Origin: Venturia oleaginea
Lineage: Eukaryota; Ascomycota; Dothideomycetes; Venturiales; Venturiaceae
DNA: 64,000 bases
Direction of reading: 5' to 3'
Assembly: GCA_013176395.1 (NCBI GenBank)
Contig: JABMLP010000007.1
Coordinates: forward strand, 1,674,001 to 1,738,000
The notes beneath the pieces are model-generated. The model made no database searches. It saw nothing but the letters and a program-made list of their open reading frames with translations, and was not told where the DNA came from. Shown here in pieces: positions 44,562 to 55,380 of this stretch (position 1 is its first letter; every line of letters starts with the position of its first letter). Made by a program: the position numbers and the translations under genes.

Positions 44562-46796
44562 TCATCCAGCATAACTAGCAACCCCCCTTCTCCCCCCACT
44601 CCCCCCATCGATCATACTCTGCGTAATCCCCCGAATTGGCAAAGTATGCGCCTCACTTCCCGACCTCCCCATCCCCATAGCCTGTCCTGCAGTATTGACA
44701 TACTTACTATATTTACCCGGTGTCATCGTGCTGCACTCATCCTCTTCTTCATCACTCTCCTCGGCCTCCTCAATCAAATCAGGTCTCATAACCTTGACAT
44801 CCTTACTATCCCTCCTTTCCTTATGACTACTGTTACGAGATTTGGAGGAATGCTTGGAGCCACCGCTTACATCGGAAGAAGCGCGTTTGGATTTGGAGCG
44901 AGAAGTGTGGGAGATGACGCTTGGTGAGGACGGTGGTGGTAATGAAGCTGCTTCAGAGGCGCGGCGGGAATCATCGCGTTTGCTTGCGTGGCTGGGTGTT
45001 CGTGCTGAGAGCGGGAGTGGCGATTGTTGTTGCTGCGGGGATGACGAGTGCTGATGGGACAACTGGGAAGAAGCGCGATGCAAACGTCTCGAGCTACCGA
45101 CACAAGAAATACTGTCGCTGGGAACAACGGTGTCAGTATCGTTTCCTGTATCTAGTTCCGAGGAAGAGGGATATGGTGATTCAGGCTGGCAATCAACTAC
45201 GCTACGACCGAGCACGGAACTGCGTGAAGATGGCGTTGCGCGACGTGGTTCAGGAATTTCTTCCAGGACGGGAGATTCCGAGCGGCTACTCGAGACCTCG
45301 GAACCTCGACGGCTTTTACTTCGGTGTTTCTTACTGCCGCTGCTGCTGTGTTTGCTAGAGCTTGTGGTGGAATTGTGTTCGGACGGAGCCTTGGAGACCT
45401 GGGATTTGGCAGCTTGAGACTTGGAAGAGGAGTGAGAGCTGCGTCGTTCAGATGGAGCATGAGATCGTTCCGATGGGGCGTGCGAAGCAGAACTACGATG
45501 CTCCGATGGTTCGGGTACGAAAGTTCCTATCAAGGTACTTTGTGCAACACGACTCGTTGCTGCTTGCGATCGCTGTTCTAGCTCGTAATCAGAGATCAAA
45601 GTGCTTGGAGCACGGCTGGGCGCTTGTGATCTCTGTTCTTCGGGCATCGACATCGTTCTCGCAAAGGAGACTCTGCTCTTTGCAACCGTTGACATCCTCT
45701 CCTGTGGTTGCTGCTGCTGACTGGTAAAGACAGTCGTGTACGATGGATGGTGATAAGAAGCTGGAGCTGGCTCTATCTGTCTCGGTTGCATGTATTCCTT
45801 AAAGTAAGATTCTGCTTCTGATGCATTTTGTATCGAACGTGGAGGGCTGGAGTAGACTGGTTGCGGATCTGACACTTGCTCCAAAAGTCTAGGACGAGGG
45901 ATTCTTTGTGCAGCCTGTTGACTCTGAAGTTGGGCAAGAAAGCCTTGTTCCTTTCTGGCGCTATCTTCTTCACTTTTACACATGGCAGAAGCTACATTGC
46001 CTGTTGTTAGCATTGTCAATTTAGTCAGAGATCAAAGAAGCCTTACCAACCGCGGCTCCTGCAGCTGCTCCTAAAATGGTGCCCACCAGAGTCTTGCGAG
46101 ATATCGAAATTGTATCATCCGAACTCTTTGGTGTAAGCGTTGGCGCAGTGAAACTACGTTTTAACGTCGGTATCTCAATCAATTTCGACGACGACTTCGT
46201 AGCCACCAGATTGGCGACTGATGTAGCCTTCCTCGACACAACAGAGCCTTCCAGCGCGAGTGCTGTCTTGACTGCAGTGGCAGCTGATTTCGTGCTCACG
46301 GTACTCTTATTGTCACCAGCATCCTGGCGCAAAGTAAGGACTCGACTTTGTCCAGAATACGAGGCACCATCATCAAAGGCAGTATCTTCGTGAAACACAA
46401 CTTCCACACTGTTCCCATCACAATCGAAGACGGCGGCATTGAATGTATTCTCGCCGTCTTCGCGGGCGGCTGGCGATCCGTGGGGAGTGCCACCTGCTCG
46501 GAGAGCGTTGGCATAGAAGTTACGCACGGCTGCCCGACTTGGAGCAGAGAAGGCTACATGGGCTGCTCCAGCCTTGATCCTGTTCACACTGTTAGATTTG
46601 TGGAGCTTCAAAATCTTCGGACCACCTACCCTGGTGTCTCTTGCGTGAGAAAGAAATCAGCCTCAGTAACCCCAAGACCGATCTGGTTGCCAAATTGCCC
46701 AATAAAACTATAGCCAAGCGGCTGAAGAGCAGCCAGAAAGAATGAACATGATGTGGGCAGATGCGAAACAGTAAGTCCTACGTGCGATACCGGCAT
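44562..46796 (-). CDS. Glyoxalase-fold (VOC) protein with long Ser-rich tail
   Basis: Minus-strand exons 46796..46630, 46579..46047, 45991..44562, giving 709 residues. The first ~135 residues form a VOC domain (MPVSHVGLTVSHLPTSCSFF, GLGVTEADFFLTQETPG, KAGAAHVAFSAPSRAAVRNF, NTFNAAVFDCDGNSVEVVFH). A linker follows, then a short Gly/Ala hydrophobic segment (LVGTILGAAAGAAVASAMC) assembled across intron 2, then ~470 residues that are highly Ser/Arg/His/Pro-rich (SRSESPVLEEIPEPRR, RSKSKRASSDVSGGSKHSSK) and an ordered C-terminus (MTPGKYSKYVNTAGQAMGMG). The hydrophobic segment may be membrane-associated. The VOC fold may bind metal; His in HVG and the Glu in VEVV are candidate ligands. Function is unknown; the tail suggests phosphoregulation. 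Confidence 0.78.
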
Positions 46797-47992
46797 GGTG
46801 AATAGAATATGAGAAGAACAGGACCAAAAAGAAGGGGTACAGAAGATCAAGGAATGGCTTGCTTTGATATACCGTCGAACACGTACGGTGTAAGGAGAAT
46901 GTCATGGAGCTGCTGTACAGAAGGCTTTGCGCAACAAAAGATAATGCACACCTCTCCTCGCCCGGCGGCGATGAGGCAAGCCAGGCCCAAGGGTAGGTTC
47001 TGGCTTTGATCCTCTGACAGACCTGGTCAATCCGCTCCGCTGTCGCCCTGGTCGTTTGTTATGGATGTCAAGGACTTCATCATGGTCAACTCGTCTCGCA
47101 AGGTGCCACGTTCAGCTAAGCTGCAGATCCGGTTCGGGACTTCGCTATTAGCCCCGATTTGATCCTTGGCGTGCATGGAGAACGGCAGAGTGGCCACTAG
47201 GATCAATTCTCTAACGTGACAACGAATCTGAAAGGTGAGTATCTGCAGATTTGCAGTTGTTGTCGACAGTCTAGTGTTGATGTGGCAAAAGAGTTTTATG
47301 GTTCACGATTGTGGACTATCGCGATAGCCTCGGGGAGTCGGGGTCTGGCTAGCTCGATTTCGCTGGCAAACGAACGCGTGTTTGCTCCTGTCTGGTAGTC
47401 GCAGCTGCATGGAAGCTTCCGAGAGGATGCTTCAGATGTTGTAAGCGTGTTGGCCGTTGTTAAGCATTGCAAAACCGTTCTGCGATCGACGCAAGGTTGG
47501 CCGCCTCAAATCCTGGAATCGTTCTATGGAACGTTCGTCGCAGTTGCATAATGTCCTTTGGTAACCTCCATCTGAACTTCAATTGGGGTATCGGTCCGAG
47601 ACCAATTTGATAAAGAGTGACTTTGTTAATCCAGTATTTTCACCGCCAAGAACTGGTCGGATTCAAGAACGAAGTTGATCAATTCCAGGAAGTCTGAAAG
47701 AGGAAGAATTACCAGAAAATCATCGACCAAATCGCGCAACAGAAAACGCGCATTAGGAAGGCGATTATCCTAACGCTCTGCAAGTAGAGCGAGGAGTGAT
47801 GATCGACGACTCCACTGTGGATTTTAGGCGGTATCACATTCCAATTGTCGGGACAGATAATGCATAATTCCCAGGCCATCAAAAATAGACGGTGAAGATG
47901 CATCCCCAGAACGCCTGTATCCGTTACAACTCCATAACAGGACGCCGCCATGATGAGGCGCGCCAAAATCCGAAGAACTTTAATCATAAGCT
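46797..47992. other. Intergenic region, 1.2 kb
   Basis: Promoter of the VOC gene at the left and the 3' flank of the proline-rich protein gene at the right. Short frames on both strands (for example 47709-47987 minus) show no motif. No RNA gene was recognised. Confidence 0.45.
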
Positions 47993-49793
47993 TTATCTTC
48001 CGTCCTCAAATTTCTTCTTCAATTCTTCAATTTCCCTCTGAAACGCTTCCATATCGGCGAGAATGTCCTTTGTCTGCTGAGACTCCACTTGGGTCGGTTC
48101 TCGCGGTGGTGGTGGTGGTGGGGCAGCGGAACCAGCCCCAGCCTCACTCTTTCCAGCCTCCTCAGTGATGGAATGCTCTTTCAATATGGACCCCATTGAC
48201 CCTCTCCGATGGTCACTGTCAAAGCTCGACCGCCCCACCTCCTGACTGACTCTCCGTGATCCAAGCGGTGAAGACATTTCAATGCTTCCCTTGCTTGATT
48301 GACGATGGACTGATCGACGAGGTGGCGGTGGAGGAGGTGGAGATATCATGCCTGAGCACACTGAGGTTGAGGATGGAGATGAGAGTTGTGAAAGAGATCG
48401 ATTGCGAGCCGCCGGCACGGGCGGTGGGGATCTCAGACTTGACGTTCGGCTCAGGCTCAAGGATCCTGCTTCATCATCGGGAGTGTAGCTCTGAGGAGTT
48501 GTAATGATATTAGACCGTCTTCTCGGTGGAGGAGGTGGAGCTTTGCTCGAGACGATGCTCTCGGAAATGCTACGGGTTTCGCTTTCGTCCTTCCCAGACG
48601 CATTCGACGTTTGTGTATTACTGCGGGTTCGTGAAACGGGCAGAGAGCCATGCCTACTCGCCCTGCGCGCTAGGGGGATTGTAGGTGGTATCCTTTTTGG
48701 ACGCCCATTCTCAGAGACCTCACTCGTTTCCAACGATCTTCCTGGCGATAGCACGTCCTTGTTGATGGACTCAGAATCGCGACTGGAAGGTCTGGGAGGC
48801 GGAGGCAATGGTTTGTTCAGGTCCGTCCCCGCCGGCGACGTCGGAGAAGCACTGGCTAGGATGACAGGGACATTTGAAGGACTAGGAGACGAGAATGATG
48901 GTGTGAAGTCTGCGAAAGACACGATCTGTGGCCCCTGAGGAGCAACAGCTTTGCCGTGTCGATGCTTCGGAGGGAGTGGCTTCGCTCGATCGTACTTTTG
49001 ACCGCCTTGGAGTAGCTGCGTATTCTCGTCGCCAAATTCGGATACAGTCTGTTCATACGAGGTTCGCGGAGTGTCGGAGGCGGCTTCATGTGGCAGCTCA
49101 GAAAGGGAATGCCTGCTTACTGACGACGTATCTGTGCTACTGCTGTTGTCGGCCATTGTGAAACTCGGTGCCTTTGCTCGTGGTGGACCGCCTGGGACAT
49201 CTGCTGTAGCTCTGCCTGTCATGAGCAAATTCTTGAATGCATTCACGTCCATCGAGGCCCGTGGCATCTGCCTGCCTTGATGTGATGACTGGACATGCCC
49301 GTATGTGTGCTCTTGTGATTGTGAAGATCGCCATGGCTCTTCAATTGTGGCCAGAGTCTTGGTGAAAGGGTTGGGAGGCATGGCTGGAGCTGCTCTTATG
49401 CTGTTGGCTGATTCTGACATTCGCTCAGTATCGGTGCTTTGTCCTTCGTCGCCACTACTTGAGATAGCATCGAACGGATCCGCAACTGCCTGCCTTGATC
49501 CCGAAGACAGGCCACCTGCATACTTGGGTTGTGGCTTCTGGACGGAAAGCGACGGAGGGGGGCTTGGTGGCAGCGACGATGGCGATTGGGAAGGAGAGGA
49601 TATGCGGACTTTCTTTGATGTGGACGAGGGATTCGAAGAGAAGTCTGGCCCATTATTGTCACTACTTGTCTCATTTCAAAGTGAAGCAAAGAGCTCTGGA
49701 TAGTGTATAGATACCCAAGCTGGCTACCTGCGGAGCTTCGCTCGCTATGCGATCCGTGGGTTGATGGCGACGAAAGGGATTGCTGCTACTCAT
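47993..49793 (-). CDS. Proline-rich protein with SH3-ligand motifs and C-terminal coiled coil
   Basis: Minus-strand exons 49793..49728 and 49669..47993, giving 580 residues. Starts MSSSNPFRRHQPTDRIASEA; NPF near the N-terminus is an EH-domain ligand motif. The body is disordered and carries many polyproline blocks (LNKPLPPPPRPSSRD, SKAPPPPPRRR, ISPPPPPPPRRSVHRQ, SAAPPPPPPREP), good SH3 or profilin/EVH1 ligands. The last ~30 residues are a short coiled coil (DILADMEAFQREIEELKKKF). The composition suggests an endocytosis or actin-patch adaptor, which is inference. The only phase-consistent acceptor for intron 1 ends in GAG, a less common acceptor. Confidence 0.65.
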
Positions 49794-50130
49794 GGCGAGA
49801 GAGTCAATATCAGGTTGCCATATTTTCAAGCTAGCGAGACATTGGATCTGGTGTGTCGCGAAGAGAAGCTCCTCTAGACGTTGGACGTTGAATCCAAAGA
49901 CCCTGTAATACCACCGTAATCTCCAGCTAAGTTTTGCTAGCCCTGTCACATTTGCGTCTTTCCTGATTCGTGTCTCTGCAATCAGTCATGGTACAAGATG
50001 GTTAGATCGGTGTCTTAATCTGCCCTTTCGAGCTTCCCCCGGGTCAAAGACGCCCCGAGTCTTGGCAAAGCAGCCATGAGGAACTATTCTCTCTATACCA
50101 TACAAGTCCGAATGTATTAAAAAGCCAGCT
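49794..50130. other. Short intergenic region
   Basis: Holds the promoter/leader of the proline-rich protein gene and the 3' UTR of the downstream secreted protein. No other feature is seen. Confidence 0.45.
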
Positions 50131-52640
50131 TCAAGCCTTCTTCGCCTCAATCAAAAACTCCTTCACACTCCCATCCGCCTTGATCAAAACAGCCTCATTA
50201 GGCTGCACCTCAGCGACCTTTCCATTAACACTAACACTCCCAACTTTACTCCCCTTCGGAAACCTAAGCTTAACCTCAAACTCCTTTGGAACTTTCTGTC
50301 CAAACTTAACCTTCGCAGTCACTTCTCCCCCAGCACCAGCCTGAATCGAATAATCAACCTTCCCCCACCGCGTAGGCGCCTGCTTAATCGATATTTCCTT
50401 GCCAGTAGCCAACCATGCCCTCGGTACCCCTCTCCCAAGATAAAGCTTATCGACATCCAATTCCTGATGATCGAGGACGAGGGCCCAACGAACGAGACTG
50501 GGGATGGTGAGTTGAGCGGGATTGCAGAATGTTGCTGCGCCTCCTGCTGTTCCGGTGACTTCTCCTGCGTTCCAGGCGCCGCGAGAGTGGACATGATAAC
50601 GGTGGGTATACATAAATAGGACGAATTCGTCGATCCGGTCTTGATATAGCAGACTGAGGGCGTAGCCGTAGCTTATGAATCCCAAGATATCGCGAGTGTC
50701 GTTGCCTGGAGTGGGAGCAACGTTGGCAACAACGCCCATTGATGTGGCGCCGTATGCACGACAGGTATTGTGAATTTGGTTTTGCAGATCGTCGGGAAGG
50801 ATGTTGGCGTGAAGGAGCTCGGCATAGAGACGATGAGGCCAGTCTTGTTCACTCTTACCTGGTGCTGCGGCCATGGCAACACGGAAGGTTTTCTTGACGC
50901 CAGGCATGGGTGGGAGGTAGGGCGGATTTGTTCCTGGGAAGATGGAGGCGCGTAGAGATTCAACAGTCCGATCGACGAGCATTTTCGATCTGCGGAGCCA
51001 ATCTGCAGATTCGGGGGCGAAGAGAGGTAGACTGGAGATATCTTTGAAACCGCGGACGGCGAGGGCGCTGTTGGCGTAGTAGGGTTTCCAGTATAAAGCC
51101 GGATCACCTTTTAAAGCGGCATCACTTTCAGACCATCCATGGATGAGACCGTAGCCCGGGTCACTTTTAGGTAAAGCCAGAGCTTCATCGTGTCTTTTCA
51201 CCAAGACCCCTGCTGTCGCCACGATCTTTGACTTGTACTTTTCGAGAGTAGCAGTATCGCCTGTGTACAGGGCATATTTGGCAAGAAGAGATAACATCAA
51301 ACCGAATTGCCCGGTCTGAGGGCCTCGCATGGCTATGTCACCTCCAGGAGAAACAAACAAGGTGTAGTAGTTCTCTAGCACAGCCTTTGCTTGCGCGAAT
51401 CTGCCCCAGTCGAGATTGGCTGAAAGCGATGATGTGAAGATATCTTGGAAACCATCATACTCGGATCCAGCGTAATCTATTATGATTATTAGGGAGGCAA
51501 CTCATGACCTCGGAAGGTTCGACTTACCTCTATCGAAAGCTCCGTACTTCGGATAAACACCTCCAGGGCGTGTCATGAGCTCTTTCACAAATGCGTAAGA
51601 AACCATATCACTCCAGCTTTGGTCGGGCAGGCTGACTGCCACTTTATCCGCGAGATGCTTCTGCCAGTATCTGAATCAGAGGAGGTCAGCCTAGGATATG
51701 TTTACGAAGTTTCTTCCGGGATAGTCAAAACGTACTCTCCAAACTTGAACAGTGCTCGATAAAATTCAGTCGGCTGTGGCCCACCCTGGACTTTCGAGAA
51801 CGTTGGATAGCTGTGTCCATAAGTTGCTTTGACCATCTTGCCATTCGCGAAATGGGCCATTCGATGCCAGGTTTGAATTTGAAAAGGGTCCGGAGCCTCA
51901 ACATCTCCAAACAGGATCGTCTCGTAGTACTCTTTTTCATTATCAGGTACAGGGAAGACTTTGCGAACTGCTGGCATCCATCCTCCGACATATCCTTCGG
52001 CACGGTTCTTGACGTACCTGCCAATTTCTGGCATGGTATGCGTTGGTTGAAATGCCCTGGTACTCCCAAGGGCAAAGACAGCCATCACATCATTCGCCTG
52101 CACATTTCCGATGATGGTCGTCCAGGTTGGGCCTTGAACAATGGGGGGAATCGTGGATCGTACTTGTTCCTCAGGAGGCTCACCATTTTGTAGCAGTTTT
52201 GTTGCTAGCAAATCGTCCAATGCCAACCCAGCCTCGTTAATCCTCAGGCCAGCATAAAGAGGGTATTTGGCATCCGGTGGTGGATCGTAAATTTCCGCAG
52301 TTTTAGGCAGTATCCTCTGTTCACCTGTTTTCGAGGCGAACACTAGTTGCCCGTTACGATTCGATAGATCTTCATGAGCTGTCCAAGTTTGGCCGTCGAT
52401 TTCAATCTCTGCAATGCGTTCGTATCCATCTAATGGAATGGCTTTATCTGCTTCCAAAGCGAACGGATATCGCAGGGTAGAGCTGGAATTAGAGGCCAAC
52501 GGATAAAAGCTGTTTTCCGGCGCGTCGTTCGAACCATCCATGGACTCCGCCGACATGAGATGGAACTGATAGTGGGTCGCGCATCGGGAGACTAGAGGGA
52601 GCGTAAACAATAGCAAAAACGAACGTAATTTGGCGGCCAT
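50131..52640 (-). CDS. Large secreted protein, six-hairpin-glycosidase-like
   Basis: Minus-strand exons 52640..51736, 51670..51528, 51476..50131, giving 797 residues. The signal peptide is MAAKLRSFLLLFTLPLVSRC; an upstream in-frame ATG would bury it, so the internal Met was chosen. The central part has recurring helical segments with aromatic and acidic residues (YWQKHLADKVAVSLPDQSWS, DYAGSEYDGFQDIFTSSLSA, GYGLIHGWSESDAALKGDP) resembling (alpha/alpha)6 toroid glycosidases. A C-terminal beta-rich domain follows (EISIKQAPTRWGKVDYSIQA, GSVSVNGKVAEVQPN). The ~300-residue N-terminal domain is of unknown type. It probably acts on an extracellular or wall polysaccharide, but no catalytic residues can be assigned. 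Introns are 65 and 51 bp and restore frame exactly. Confidence 0.72.
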
Positions 52641-53497
52641 CTTGACAACGAAAGGACGGCCGTCAACTACAGGGAGTGGAATACATGAGCCACTCTCAAA
52701 TATTTTATAATTTGGATGTTGAACTAGCGGCGGTGGACACAAATTGTCTCGTATAGACTCGCCTAGACTCGCCAGGCGGAATAATTTCGCCCATACAGCT
52801 TTCGCTATTCCTGATGTAATAATGCGTTCTTCAGAAGCCTATTAACCGGAGGCCGCAATGAATATTCTCGTTGCCAATGGTGTCAATTACAAGAAATTTC
52901 GTTGAACTGTTAGGTGAATCGTGAGTGAAGAATCCGACCGTGGGCATCGATTGGAAGTTTCCACAATAGCATGAAATTGTACCTTGAAGACCTCCGTATC
53001 GATTTTTCTGGTATCTGAATATAACTGATATATCTTGCCCATCGACACCTTTTTGCGTGCAGTTCGCGTCAAAGTCTGCTCTTGTTGATCCACTATCGCG
53101 TCCGCAGTCCAAGCAGTGGAAATTGGCGCAGAGCTTGCCCTACGAACGTGCGCGCAAAGAAAGCGTTGCCCCGAGGCTTTATAGTGCGTTCGTTCATTAT
53201 TAGACTTCTAGGAAATCCCGCGCCGAATCGAGCAACATTGTACAACTGCGGAGTTCTATACAATTTCAATGTAGGGGTTTTGATAATGAGTTAAAGTGGC
53301 TAATGAGTGTTCGATGGATGGAAGTGGAGGTGCAGTGTAGTAGAGGTGATCAAATTTCGGAGTCGATCCCGTGATATACATGTTGTATAATTCTCAGAGG
53401 GCGATTCAGTTGGAATCAGCGATCAGGCAATATATAGTGCGGGAATTCACGGTATACTCTCGTTTCATATGCGTGACTCAAAACTCAAAATCTCATA
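52641..53497. other. Intergenic region before the transposon nest
   Basis: Promoter of the secreted protein gene followed by AT-rich sequence leading to the transposon. No gene or clear repeat is supported, though part may be flank of the older retroelement into which the Fot1-like element inserted. Confidence 0.4.
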
Positions 53498-53542
53498 ACG
53501 TGTTTCACCACTCAGTGGGCCACCCCAGTCAGTGGGCCACCC
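53498..53542 (+). repeat. Left terminal inverted repeat of the Fot1-like element
   Basis: 45 bp, matching the complement of 55285-55329 with one mismatch. Contains two direct copies of TCAGTGGGCCACC, likely transposase binding sites. Confidence 0.9.
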
Positions 53543-53623
53543 TCACCACTAAATTTTATGTTATCGTCCAATAAATCTACCACCACTATGATCATTATCA
53601 AAATAAATCTAATAATACATTCT

Positions 53624-55245
53624 CTAGGTATTTGGACATCGATTGATCTTATGACCTTGAATACCGCAGCCACTGCACGTTGGTAATGCTCGCTGTTGTA
53701 CGACGACTTCCTGATCTTGAACACTCTCTCCAGAGTTATTTTTGCCTCCCTGAACCAAGAACTGACCCTGTTGAGCCTGTAAAACGCCTCCATGTGCAAT
53801 ATACTGTCTACGATATTGTTGCTTCTGTTTTCGTCGTTGGTTCTCTACACGAAGCTTCTTATTCTCTTCTGCAAGTATCACTGCAGAATTCATTGCGACT
53901 TGGCATCCTTTGATAAGTTGACTGATTGCTTGACTGCTTGGCCTCTGAGATTGGCGATGAAGAAGGTCTCGACGAGCTGAGCCTGCTGTTGAAGCTGAGC
54001 TATTGTACGAGGAGTTTCTGACGTCCACTGTGGTGCTACTCTATGGGGTGTTCCTGGTGGTGATGGCGTTTTGGTGACTGTAAGCGACGAAAGAACACGC
54101 TGCGGGTTGTATGGAACAAGTTCTGTCGCTTGGAAACCGCTCTTGATATTCTGCTCAGAGAAGACAGTTGGTCGGGTGCTTGTATAGATCGATAGAAAGT
54201 CCTCTTTGTTGATATGGTGGGTTCCTTGACGAACAAGCTCTTGAACTGCTTGACCGTACGAGCGTTTCAGAGGCGAAAAACAACTTACATCAAGCGGCTG
54301 AAGAAGATGGGATGTGTGTGGCGGCATACAGACTGTAATAATGTTGTTTGTACAACAATATCCGTCAAACTCTGGTGTTGCGTGACTGTTGTGGCCATCG
54401 AGGATAAGGAGACGGTGAATACCCTTTGTACGAGCTTCTGTATGAGTATTGAAGTGCTTGATCCACTCAAATCCAAGCTCATTAGTTGTCCAGCCATTAT
54501 CGCTTACAGCAATAACCCAATCAGCCGGTAACTGATGATACCATTTTGATTGATGCACTTTTCCAGGAAGGATAATGAATGGCGGTATCGCCCAGCCTGA
54601 CGCGTTGATTCCCTCAATCGCTGTTGTCCATTCACGATTCCCTGGCTGTACGGCAGTTGCTCGTCCAACTGTATCTGCACTTGTAACCACCTTTGCAGTC
54701 GCAATAACCCCCATCATGAAGCCAGTCTCATCAAAATTGTATGTATCCTCCGTAAGGATACCGAACAATAGACGCATCTCTTCAACGCGCTGAAACCACG
54801 CGTTAATTATCACTGGATCTTCGTATTTTGCACGTTGTGAATGGAATTTGCGATTCCACTCTGTACGAAGCTCAGTTTGAGTGGAGATAAAGCGGGATAC
54901 CCAGTTCTTCCCGACTGGTTGTGGTGGAGGTTCTGTACCACGTTTTTCGAGTAAAACATTTGCCATTTGTCGTACCTCAATAATCTGAGGGGGAAATCCG
55001 CGTCGATCAAGGTCCAGGATCTACTGAACTAGAGTCTGCTCTTCATGTAGTTGTAACTTTCGTTTTTTGTGCTTGGATTCGCTCTGTGGTTTGATGCCTT
55101 TGAGACGACGCTGAAGTGTAGCTCGAGATATATCGTACAACGCTGAGATTTGACGTTGACTTGAATTTTGATTCTTTTGAAAGCTTTGCTTCGCAACAAG
55201 TAATCTAGCCTCTTTGTGGGCTGATTCAGGCGTTGGTGTTGACAT
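53624..55245 (-). pseudogene. Fot1-like DDE transposase, broken by one stop and one frameshift
   Basis: N-terminal helix-turn-helix (SAHKEARLLVAKQSF, ISALYDISRATLQRRLKGI) precedes an in-frame TAG at 55021-55023, then ILDLDRRGFPPQIIEVRQMA. The DDE core follows: TYNFDETGFMMG (first Asp), LLILDGHNSH (second Asp), CMPPHTSHLLQPLDVSCFSP (third Asp). After a frameshift near 53945 the tail reads SQAISQLIKGCQVAMNSAVI, a coiled segment, and CSGCGIQGHKINRC, a zinc-knuckle-like end. In this family Trp is usual where the TAG lies (TGG to TAG). All catalytic residues are present. Confidence 0.9.
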
Positions 55246-55284
55246 TATCGCAATTATTGTACGAAGAGAATGGACTTTTTGATG

Positions 55285-55329
55285 GGGTGGCCCACTGACT
55301 GGGGTGGCCCACTGACTGGTGAAACACGT
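55285..55329 (-). repeat. Right terminal inverted repeat of the Fot1-like element
   Basis: Mirror of the left repeat and followed by TA at 55330-55331. The conserved subrepeats inside suggest dual binding sites for the transposase. Confidence 0.9.
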
Positions 55330-55380
55330 TAGTGAAGATTCCGCTTTATACAGTAGAGTTGACGAAGTATCCAACAACCT

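Larger units (their letters stand above)
53498..55329 (-). mobile_element. Fot1/pogo-type DNA transposon, 1832 bp, with TIRs and TA duplication
   Basis: Bounded by 45-bp terminal inverted repeats (53498-53542 and 55285-55329; start ACGTGTTTCACCA) with one mismatch. It is flanked by TA on both sides (53496-53497 and 55330-55331), the target duplication of Tc1/mariner-pogo elements. Each TIR contains two tandem copies of a 17-bp motif (TCAGTGGGCCACCCCAG). A transposase reading frame fills the inside on the minus strand. Its structural ends are intact, so it could be moved in trans even though its own transposase is broken. Confidence 0.92.

Noticed and set aside
44223..44927. 234-codon plus-strand frame
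   Set aside because: It is antisense to the 3' part of the VOC/Ser-rich gene and has no motif; the minus strand is supported by splicing and conserved blocks.
47709..47987. 92-codon hydrophobic minus-strand frame
   Set aside because: No start context, no homology cue, and it lies in the 3' flank of the proline-rich gene.
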